Positions 1 through 5,580 of a stretch of 6,400 nt of DNA are shown here, one piece after another. A program made the position numbers and the translations under genes. Position 1 is the stretch's first letter. Every line of letters starts with the position of its first letter. The stretch spans positions 11,995 to 18,394 of the forward strand of contig DGOU01000181.1 of assembly GCA_002390165.1 (NCBI GenBank), read 5' to 3'. The stretch comes from Lutibacter sp. UBA4458. GTDB lineage: Bacteria; Bacteroidota; Bacteroidia; Flavobacteriales; Flavobacteriaceae. Under the pieces are notes generated by a model. That model had not been told where the DNA came from. It saw nothing but the letters and a program-made list of their open reading frames with translations, and ran no database searches.

Positions 1-1
1 A

Positions 2-643
2 CTAATTCTTTTTTTTAAGCATAGGAACAAATTTAAAATTTCCTAGTTCGTGTTTTTCAAATTTTTTAACTCCAGTTCTTTTAAAAAGAGTCATAACCTG
101 AATATCTTCTCCTATTGGAATTACTAACCTACCTCCTACTTTAAGTTGTGCTAATAATGGTTTAGGCACAAATGGTGCACCCGCTGTAACAATAATCCCT
201 TCAAACGGAGCTTCCTCAGGTAAACCTTTATAACCATCCCCAAAAATCATTCGTTTTGGATTGTAGCCTAACTTTGGTAAAAACAAATTAGTTTTTTTAA
301 ACAATTCTTTTTGGCGCTCAATGGTATAAACTTTTGCTCCCATTTCAATTAAAACTGCAGTTTGATAACCAGAACCTGTACCAATTTCTAAAATTTTATC
401 TCCATTTTTAACTTCTAACAATTCAGTTTGGTATGCTACAGTGTAAGGTTGAGAAATGGTTTGTTCCGCAGCAATTGGAAATGCTTTATCCTTATAGGCA
501 AAATCTACAAATCCTGAATCCATAAATAAATGACGTGGCACATTAGCAATTGCTTTTAACACATTTTCATCCTCAATCCCTTTGTTTTTAATAATACTTA
601 CTAATTGATTTCTAAGTCCTTTATGTTTATTTGTATCTTTCAC
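2..643 (-). CDS. pcm: Protein-L-isoaspartate O-methyltransferase
   Basis: This is a cytoplasmic repair enzyme that uses S-adenosylmethionine to methylate L-isoaspartyl residues formed in ageing proteins, so that they can revert to aspartate. The 213-residue length fits the family. Visible motifs are PRHLFM (36-41), the family-typical substrate-loop segment QTISQPY (61-67), SAM-binding motif I with ILEIGTGSGYQT (84-95), the acidic strand end YTIER (106-110), the post-I strand FEGIIVTAGA (147-156) and LKVGGRLVIPIG (167-178). The start is GTG (cac at 641-643 on the plus strand). An in-frame stop lies two codons upstream (647-649), and the next Met is residue 41, inside the conserved PRHLFM segment, so GTG is the only sensible start. 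No Shine-Dalgarno sequence is seen. The TAG stop is one base from the window edge, so the downstream neighbour is unknown. The gene is divergent from the oxidoreductase gene beginning at 729. Identification is firm from the motifs. Confidence 0.95.
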   Translation of the reverse strand: MKDTNKHKGLRNQLVSIIKNKGIEDENVLKAIANVPRHLFMDSGFVDFAYKDKAFPIAAEQTISQPYTVAYQTELLEVKNGDKILEIGTGSGYQTAVLIEMGAKVYTIERQKELFKKTNLFLPKLGYNPKRMIFGDGYKGLPEEAPFEGIIVTAGAPFVPKPLLAQLKVGGRLVIPIGEDIQVMTLFKRTGVKKFEKHELGNFKFVPMLKKKN

Positions 644-728
644 TAATTAATTTAATTTCAAATGCTAAAAATAGGAATAAATGCATAAAGATTAGTATTT
701 TTGTTATCTTAAAATTAAAAAATAAACT
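644..728. promoter_or_regulatory. Divergent intergenic region with candidate promoters
   Basis: This 85-bp AT-rich gap separates the divergent pcm and oxidoreductase genes, so both promoters should lie here or overlap the gene starts. On the plus strand, TATTTTTG at 696-703 exactly matches the Bacteroidota -7 element TAnnTTTG. It would start transcription near 710 and give a leader of under 20 bases before the ATG at 729. No TTG-type -33 element is seen at the usual distance upstream. On the minus strand there is only an imperfect element, TAGCATTTG (667-659), with one extra spacer base. The exact plus-strand match is suggestive, but such short motifs arise often by chance in AT-rich DNA. Confidence 0.35.
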
Positions 729-1688
729 ATGCTTAATGTAGGGGTTTTAGGTGCTGGTCATCTCGGAAAAATTCATTTAAAATTATTACAACAATCTAAA
801 AAATACAATTTGGTTGGGTTTTACGATCCAATGGAAGAAAATGCGAAAAAAGTAGCAGAAGAGTTTGGTTATAAAGCTTTTAATAATATAAGTGAACTTA
901 TTAAAAATGTGGATGTGGTGGATATTGTTACTCCAACACTTTCTCATTTTGATTGTGCAAAAGAAGCTATTACTGCCGGTAAACATATTTTTGTTGAAAA
1001 ACCAATTACAAAAACTATTGAACAAGCAGACATTTTACTTGAACTTATTAAAAAACATAAAGTTAAAGGTCAAGTTGGGCATGTAGAACGCTTTAACCCA
1101 GCGTTTACAGCGGTTAAAAACAAAATAAATAGTCCAATGTTTATTGAAGGCCATCGCTTAGCCGAATTTAATCCTAGAGGTACTGATGTTCCTGTGGTTT
1201 TAGATTTAATGATTCACGATATTGATATTATTTTAAGTATTGTAAATTCAAAAGTAACACATGTAAGTGCAAGTGGCGTTTCCGTAATTAGCGACACTCC
1301 AGATATTGCTAATGCCAGAATTGAATTTGAAAACGGTTGTGTAGCTAATTTAACTGCAAGTAGAATTTCCTTAAAAAACATGCGCAAAACTCGTTTTTTT
1401 CAAAAAGATGCTTACATAGCAGTTGACTTTTTTGAAAAAGCTACAGAAGTAGTTAGAATGAAAGATGCTCCGGAAAACCCTGGTGATTTTGACATGATTT
1501 TACAAAATGCAGAAGGAATTAAAAAACAAATTTATTTTGAAAACCCAAAAGTTGAAGCAAACAATGCTATTTTAGATGAATTAGAAACCTTTGCTGATGC
1601 CATAAATAATAATACAACTCCTATTGTTTCCCTAAAACAAGGAACTGAAGCGCTAAGAGTTGCACATAGGATAATTAATGATTTTTAA
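729..1688 (+). CDS. Gfo/Idh/MocA-family NAD(P)-dependent oxidoreductase
   Basis: This is a cytoplasmic NAD(P)-dependent dehydrogenase of 319 residues, the normal length for the family. The N-terminal Rossmann domain (about 1-120) has the dinucleotide-binding GAGHLG (8-13), an acidic residue after the second strand (FYDP, 31-34) and the family hallmark EKP (90-92). The C-terminal alpha/beta domain has GHVERFNP (117-124), HRLAEFNPRGTDVPVVLDL (142-160) and MIHDID (161-166), where the His163/Asp164 region occupies the usual catalytic position. The GHVERFNP and DLMIHDIDI signatures recall the subgroup that includes GnnA-like UDP-GlcNAc 3-dehydrogenases, often found near lipid A genes. That resemblance is from memory and no lipid A gene is visible here, so the substrate is left open. 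The gene starts at ATG 729 after an A-rich leader and is followed after 10 bp by the hydroxyacyl-CoA dehydrogenase, so the two are probably co-transcribed. Family assignment is firm; the exact reaction is not. Confidence 0.9.
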   Translation: MLNVGVLGAGHLGKIHLKLLQQSKKYNLVGFYDPMEENAKKVAEEFGYKAFNNISELIKNVDVVDIVTPTLSHFDCAKEAITAGKHIFVEKPITKTIEQADILLELIKKHKVKGQVGHVERFNPAFTAVKNKINSPMFIEGHRLAEFNPRGTDVPVVLDLMIHDIDIILSIVNSKVTHVSASGVSVISDTPDIANARIEFENGCVANLTASRISLKNMRKTRFFQKDAYIAVDFFEKATEVVRMKDAPENPGDFDMILQNAEGIKKQIYFENPKVEANNAILDELETFADAINNNTTPIVSLKQGTEALRVAHRIINDF

Positions 1689-1698
1689 ATAAAAAACA

Positions 1699-2586
1699 AT
1701 GAAAAATATAGCTGTTATTGGTGCAGGAACAATGGGTAACGGAATTGCTCACGTATTTGCTCAAAATAATTTTAATGTTAATTTAATTGATATTTCTGAA
1801 GAAGCTTTAAATAAAGGAATAACAACCATAACAAAAAACCTAGATAGATTATTAGTTAAAGAACGAATTACAGAAGAAATAAAAAACAATACGCTTGAAA
1901 ATATAACTACTTTTACTTCTATTGCAGAAGGAGTAAAAAATGTAGATTTAGTTGTTGAAGCTGCCACTGAAAATGTAGATTTAAAGTTAAAAATATTTAA
2001 ACAAATAGATAAGGAAGCTCCAAAAAATGCAATTTTAGCATCCAATACTTCATCCATTTCTATTACAAAAATTGCAGCAGTAACTAGCAGACCTGAAAAA
2101 GTAATTGGTATGCACTTTATGAATCCTGTTCCAATTATGAAATTAATTGAAATTATTAGAGGCTATTCTACTTCAAAAGAAGTTACTTCTACTATTATGG
2201 AATTATCAAAAAAACTAGGAAAAACACCTGTTGAAGTTAATGACTACCCAGGTTTTGTTGCAAATAGAATTTTAATGCCAATGATTAATGAAGCCATTGA
2301 AACTTTATATAATGGCGTTGCAGGAGTTTATGAAATTGATACGGTAATGAAACTAGGAATGGCTCACCCAATGGGACCATTACAATTAGCGGATTTTATT
2401 GGTTTAGATGTTTGTTTATATATTTTAAATGTAATGTATGATGGATTTAAAAATCCGAAATATGCTCCTTGTCCATTATTAATTAATATGGTTCAAGCAG
2501 GGAAACTTGGTGTAAAATCTGGTGAAGGTTTTTACGACTATTCAGAAAACAGAAAAGCAGAAAAAGTTGCTTCGCAATTTGCATAG
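1699..2586 (+). CDS. hbd: 3-hydroxybutyryl-CoA / 3-hydroxyacyl-CoA dehydrogenase
   Basis: This cytoplasmic enzyme oxidises (S)-3-hydroxyacyl-CoA to 3-ketoacyl-CoA with NAD(P), or runs in reverse, in short-chain fatty-acid or butanoate metabolism. The 295-residue protein is the stand-alone form, not the large multifunctional FadB type. The N-terminal Rossmann domain (about 1-185) contains GAGTMGNG (8-15), the acidic strand end LID (29-31), VVEAATE (85-91) and ASNTSS (114-119). The catalytic set can be placed from spacing in the mammalian enzyme: Ser118, His139 in GMHFMNP, Glu151 and Asn189 in PGFVANR. All are present. The C-terminal helical domain (about 190-295) has the usual HPMGPLQLADFIGLD (223-237) and the GVKSGEGFYDY end (271-281). 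The gene follows the oxidoreductase by 10 bp with no clear Shine-Dalgarno sequence and is followed by a strong terminator. Whether it acts in degradation, synthesis or a side pathway such as phenylacetate breakdown cannot be told here; hbd is the generic name. Confidence 0.92.
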   Translation: MKNIAVIGAGTMGNGIAHVFAQNNFNVNLIDISEEALNKGITTITKNLDRLLVKERITEEIKNNTLENITTFTSIAEGVKNVDLVVEAATENVDLKLKIFKQIDKEAPKNAILASNTSSISITKIAAVTSRPEKVIGMHFMNPVPIMKLIEIIRGYSTSKEVTSTIMELSKKLGKTPVEVNDYPGFVANRILMPMINEAIETLYNGVAGVYEIDTVMKLGMAHPMGPLQLADFIGLDVCLYILNVMYDGFKNPKYAPCPLLINMVQAGKLGVKSGEGFYDYSENRKAEKVASQFA

Positions 2587-2620
2587 AAAAAAGAGCCGTT
2601 TTTAAACGGCTCTTTTTTTT
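2587..2620. terminator. Bidirectional intrinsic terminator between convergent genes
   Basis: A G+C-rich stem pairs AGAGCCGT (2592-2599) with ACGGCTCT (2606-2613) across a short T/A loop. It is preceded by a run of A (2587-2592) and followed by a run of eight or more T (2613-2621). The A and T tracts are complementary, so the hairpin can end transcription on either strand. It begins directly after the TAG of the hydroxyacyl-CoA dehydrogenase gene (stop at 2584-2586). It also lies just past the TAA of the convergent small gene (2623-2625). Confidence 0.9.
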
Positions 2621-2622
2621 TA

Positions 2623-3003
2623 TTATAAATATTTTAGGAAAAAATCCATCATATGTTCTTTAAGCTGATAGTGCATTTTTACAAATGTTTTCATTTCTTC
2701 ACGAAGTAACACTTGTTTTTCATGAAATTTAGCTTCGCTGCCATCTTCAAATTTAGTTTGGGCTAATTCTCTTTTTTTCATTCTAATTCTATGTCTTAAG
2801 TGGCCCATTACATCCTTTTCTCTAATTATTTTGTTTTGAAATTTTTCCAGAAATACATCTACTTCTGAACCTAATTTACGCATTGCAACTTCTTCTAATT
2901 TTTCTTCAAAATAATCCATTTCATTTTCTTGAAATTTCAATTCTCTTTTCCAAACTTCTAAATTGAAGTTTAAATCACTTAACAATACTAACTGACTTTC
3001 CAT
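2623..3003 (-). CDS. Small charged, probably coiled-coil protein of unknown function
   Basis: I do not recognise a named family. The 126-residue product has no signal peptide or membrane segment, so it is probably cytoplasmic. It is dominated by Glu, Lys, Arg, Met and Leu with very few Gly or Pro, which predicts long helices. Heptad-like spacing of hydrophobic residues runs through about 15-80 (ELKFQENEMDYFEEKLEEV, then VDVFLEKFQNKII) and again through about 93-125, with a likely break at EDGSE (86-90). That would suit a helical hairpin. A strongly basic patch, HLRHRIRMKKR (68-78), lies in the middle. The gene begins at ATG 3003; AGGA just upstream is too close to be a convincing ribosome site, but GGAAA a few bases further up could help. 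It is convergent with the hydroxyacyl-CoA dehydrogenase and separated from the efflux operon by a terminator, so it is probably a single-gene transcript. Codon use resembles the neighbouring genes, which supports a real gene. Possible roles as a structural or nucleic-acid-associated protein are speculation. Confidence 0.75.
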   Translation of the reverse strand: MESQLVLLSDLNFNLEVWKRELKFQENEMDYFEEKLEEVAMRKLGSEVDVFLEKFQNKIIREKDVMGHLRHRIRMKKRELAQTKFEDGSEAKFHEKQVLLREEMKTFVKMHYQLKEHMMDFFLKYL

Positions 3004-3133
3004 ATCCTGTTTCCGTTTTAAATTTATATTATAAAGTTCTTATTTTTAATCTAAAATTCTATTGACATAAGTCATAAATTTTTATTTTTTTACAACGTTT
3101 AAATAGAATAATACTTTCGTTTTATAAAGGTAT
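3004..3133 (-). promoter_or_regulatory. Probable promoter region of the small coiled-coil gene, with a palindrome
   Basis: The efflux operon upstream on the same strand ends in a terminator at 3134-3166, so the small gene should be transcribed from this interval. It is very AT-rich. I find no clean TTG/TAnnTTTG pair on the minus strand; a TATAAT-like hexamer (plus 3028-3033) has no matching upstream element. An imperfect inverted repeat, TTGAC-ATAA-GTCAT, lies at 3062-3075, centred about 65 bases before the ATG. Its shape resembles Crp/Fnr-family operators (for example TTGAT-N4-ATCAA). Its use as an operator is inference. Confidence 0.3.
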
Positions 3134-3166
3134 AAAAAAAGCGTTTTAAAATTAATTAAAACGCTT
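3134..3166 (-). terminator. Intrinsic terminator of the efflux operon
   Basis: Read on the minus strand, AAGCGTTTTAA (3166 region) pairs perfectly with TTAAAACGCTT over 11 bp (plus arms 3139-3149 and 3156-3166) around a 6-base AT loop. It is followed directly by a seven-T run (plus A run 3134-3140). It lies about 22 bases beyond the TAA stop of the periplasmic adaptor gene. The stem has few G+C pairs but the geometry is right. On the plus strand there is no T run after the stem, so it should work only for minus-strand transcription. Confidence 0.8.
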
Positions 3167-3188
3167 ATAAATTTATATTAAAAATTAT

Positions 3189-4304
3189 TTAGTCGTTATT
3201 TTCTTCTTCTTTATCTTTTTTTGAAGTTTTATTCCAAATTTTAATTTCATCCTCTTTTGTAACACCAGAAATAATTTCTACATTAATTCCATCTGAAATA
3301 CCTAACTCTACGTCTTTCTTTTCAAATTCTTGATCGCCTGTTTTTACATCTACATAAGGTTTCTCTGTCTTTTTATCAAATTGTAAAAGTGCTTCTTTAA
3401 TTGAAAGTACACTATCTTTTTTTGCTAAAACAATATCTGCATTTGCACTATAACCTGCTCTAATAAAATATTCGTCATCTAAAGTAACATCTCCTTTAAT
3501 TTTAAACTGTACAGCTCCATTTTCTTCTGTTCCTTTTGGTGCTATAAAATTTAATTTAGCAGGATATTTTTTCTTTTCAATTGCTCCTAAAGAAACTTCT
3601 AAAATGGTCCCTTTTTTAATTTTTCCAACATCTGCTTCATCTACCTTACCTTCAAAAATCATTTTTGTCATATCTGCAATGGTTGCAATTGTTGTACCAG
3701 CATTAAAAGTATTAGCTTCAATTACTTGATTTCCTTTACGAACTGGAATTTCTAAAACAGTTCCTGAAATTTCTGCTTTTACATAAGTATTAGCTGTTTT
3801 TCCCATACCAGAAGCTGAACCCTTTCTAATAATTTCAAGATTATTTTTAGAGTTTAATAAATCTTGTTTTGCACTATTATAATTTAATTCTACAGTTTCA
3901 AAATCTTGTTTAGAAATAACTCCTTTTTCAAACAACTCCTTATTTCTATTATACAATGTTTTAGTATTATCAAAACGAAGTCGTGCGTTTTTCACGTTTC
4001 CTTGTGCACTATTTAAGGATTGAACATTAGGAACTACACGAATGGTAGCTATTAAGTCTCCTACTTTTACCTTTGCACCTTCTTCCACAAAAATTTTATC
4101 AATAATACCTGATACTTTTGGTTTAATTTCAATTTCTTCTAAAGGTACTACTTTACCTGTAGCCACTGTTTTTTTAACTATATTAGTTACAAATGGTTTT
4201 TCAGTTTTATATTGAATTGGTGACTTTTTATTTTTAATGCCAAACCAAACCAATACCGCAATTAGTAATACTGCAAGTGTTCCAAAAATTATTGTTCTTT
4301 TCAT
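3189..4304 (-). CDS. MacA/HlyD-type periplasmic adaptor of an ABC efflux system
   Basis: This is the membrane-fusion subunit that links an inner-membrane ABC exporter to a TolC-like outer-membrane channel. The 371-residue protein has an N-terminal membrane anchor (about 5-23, no lipobox cysteine) with the rest periplasmic. The first half of the lipoyl domain is at about 53-88 (KPKVSGIIDKIFVEEGAKVKVGD). A coiled-coil hairpin follows at about 95-162, then the second lipoyl half at about 171-215 (KAEISGTVLEIPVRKGNQV). Next are a beta-barrel (about 216-256) and a membrane-proximal domain to about 355. The hairpin tip has Arg120, Leu124 and Ser131, matching the RxxxLxxxxxxS motif known to contact TolC-family channels, so the docking function looks intact. 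A charged Lys/Glu/Asp-rich tail ends the protein (361-371). The gene is last in the operon, 29 bp after the second permease, and a terminator follows. Databases often label such proteins RND adaptors, but the MacB-like neighbours point to an ABC system. The exported substrate is unknown. Confidence 0.9.
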   Translation of the reverse strand: MKRTIIFGTLAVLLIAVLVWFGIKNKKSPIQYKTEKPFVTNIVKKTVATGKVVPLEEIEIKPKVSGIIDKIFVEEGAKVKVGDLIATIRVVPNVQSLNSAQGNVKNARLRFDNTKTLYNRNKELFEKGVISKQDFETVELNYNSAKQDLLNSKNNLEIIRKGSASGMGKTANTYVKAEISGTVLEIPVRKGNQVIEANTFNAGTTIATIADMTKMIFEGKVDEADVGKIKKGTILEVSLGAIEKKKYPAKLNFIAPKGTEENGAVQFKIKGDVTLDDEYFIRAGYSANADIVLAKKDSVLSIKEALLQFDKKTEKPYVDVKTGDQEFEKKDVELGISDGINVEIISGVTKEDEIKIWNKTSKKDKEEENND

Positions 4305-4333
4305 TATTATTGATTTTTCAATTTATTACTTAT

Positions 4334-5578
4334 TTATTCTTCTCTTAATGCTTCAATTGGTTTTATACTAACTGCTGTTTGAGCAGGTATTAACCCTATT
4401 AATGTTCCTAAAATAACCAAAGTTAATGTTGCTATTAAAATTACAGGAATATCTACTGTTGGATTAGTTAATGTTGGATTATCTCCTTTACCTAAAGTTG
4501 CATCTATAATCATTAAAATTAATCCTCCTGAAATAATTCCTAAGGCACCTGCAATACTTGTTAAAAAGACAGATTCTAAAATTATTTGCCTTTTAATTTC
4601 CCAAGGTTTTGCTCCTAATGCTCTACGTATTCCAATTTCCTTAGTCCGTTCTTTCACCGTAATTAATAATATATTACCAATGGCAAAAACACCAGCAATT
4701 AAAGTAGCAATACCCACAAACCAAGTTAAAAATTGCATCCCTGTTAAAAACCCAGTCACTGATTTTATTCTTTCTCCTAAATTAAAGCTTCCAAAAGCTC
4801 TATTATCCTTAGGATTTACACCATGTAAATTTTTTAAAAGTAGTTTAACATCCGCTTCTACCTGAGAAATATCAAAACCTGGTTTACCAGTTATCATCAT
4901 CCAGCCAATTCTATTTCCCATATTATACACTTGCTGAAAAGTAGTAAATGGTATATGAATATTTCCTTGTGGTCCGCCAGAGCCAACTTGCCCCTGTTTA
5001 TACATACCAATTACTTTATAATTGATATCATTAATTTTAATATAAACTCCAATTGGGTAATCATCTTTATCAAATAATTGCTTAAAAATTTCTTCTTCAA
5101 TAACACAAACCTTTCTTTTAAGTTTTATATCTTCAAGGTTTATAAATCTTCCATAAACCATATCCTTTTTTTGAACTTTATCCAATTCTGGATAGTCTCC
5201 AAAAATTCCAAAAGTTCCTGTTTTAAACTTATTAATAGCTAATGCTTGGTTTTGCAAACGCGGCACTACAAATTCTAATCCTTTAATTTCATTTTTTATA
5301 TTTTGTAAATCCGACATTTTTAAAGTTAGCTGCCTACCTTCTTGAAATCCTTTAAATGGTTTACTTGTTTGTTGCGCCCAAACAAATACACTATTGGTTG
5401 CAAAATTTCCAAATAATCTATTAAAATTATTTTCAACCCCTTTTGCTGCACCTAACAAAACCACTAATAAAAATATACCCCACATAACTCCAATAATAGT
5501 AATGCCTGTTCGTATTTTGTTTTTACGAATGCTACTATAAATTTCTTGCCATGTATCTCTATCTAATAAAAAACTCAT
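4334..5578 (-). CDS. MacB-like ABC exporter permease (FtsX family), without ATPase domain
   Basis: This is an inner-membrane permease of a mechanotransmission-type ABC exporter. The 414-residue protein has one N-terminal membrane helix (about 24-46) and a large periplasmic domain (about 47-280). Three C-terminal helices follow (about 283-306, 334-358 and 377-398), the MacB/FtsX topology. The periplasmic part shows VYGRFINLEDI (141-151), KVCVIEEEIFKQLF (156-169) and YKVIGMY (187-193), all typical of the MacB_PCD domain. The cytoplasmic loop after helix 2 has VKERTKEIGIRRALGA (308-323), the FtsX-family coupling loop. The C-terminal IPAQTAVSIKPIEAL (397-411) is also characteristic. There is no Walker A or Walker B sequence, so the ATPase must be a separate protein, unlike E. 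coli MacB. The ATG at 5578 lies two bases after the stop of the preceding permease, which suggests translational coupling. The gene is paralogous to its neighbour, so the two probably form a heterodimer. The substrate is not known. Confidence 0.92.
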   Translation of the reverse strand: MSFLLDRDTWQEIYSSIRKNKIRTGITIIGVMWGIFLLVVLLGAAKGVENNFNRLFGNFATNSVFVWAQQTSKPFKGFQEGRQLTLKMSDLQNIKNEIKGLEFVVPRLQNQALAINKFKTGTFGIFGDYPELDKVQKKDMVYGRFINLEDIKLKRKVCVIEEEIFKQLFDKDDYPIGVYIKINDINYKVIGMYKQGQVGSGGPQGNIHIPFTTFQQVYNMGNRIGWMMITGKPGFDISQVEADVKLLLKNLHGVNPKDNRAFGSFNLGERIKSVTGFLTGMQFLTWFVGIATLIAGVFAIGNILLITVKERTKEIGIRRALGAKPWEIKRQIILESVFLTSIAGALGIISGGLILMIIDATLGKGDNPTLTNPTVDIPVILIATLTLVILGTLIGLIPAQTAVSIKPIEALREE

Positions 5579-5580
5579 AA

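Noticed and set aside
786..1025. Open frame of about 79 codons on the minus strand inside the oxidoreductase gene
   Set aside because: It is antisense to a well-supported gene, and its Phe/Asn/Cys-rich translation has no family features. It is explained by AT-rich codon use on the opposite strand.
892..1086. Open frame on the plus strand in another frame of the oxidoreductase gene
   Set aside because: Low-complexity Leu/Lys-rich translation that overlaps conserved coding sequence including the EKP motif; a frame shadow.
1761..2057. Open frame of about 98 codons opposite the hydroxyacyl-CoA dehydrogenase gene
   Set aside because: It lies opposite the conserved Rossmann domain, its Ser/Phe-rich translation is typical of antisense frames, and no promoter or ribosome site is seen.
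3062..3067. TTGACA hexamer as a sigma-70 -35 box on the plus strand
   Set aside because: No -10-like hexamer lies 16-18 bases downstream (the DNA there is a T run), and no plus-strand gene follows. The hexamer is better seen as part of the inverted repeat.
3112..3119. TACTTTCG as a plus-strand Bacteroidota -7 element
   Set aside because: It has one mismatch to TAnnTTTG, no TTG at the right distance upstream, and only the 3' end of an opposing gene downstream; there is no reason to propose an antisense transcript.
4680..4865. Short plus-strand open frame opposite the second permease gene
   Set aside because: It is the antisense of membrane-helix codons and has no recognisable features or leader.
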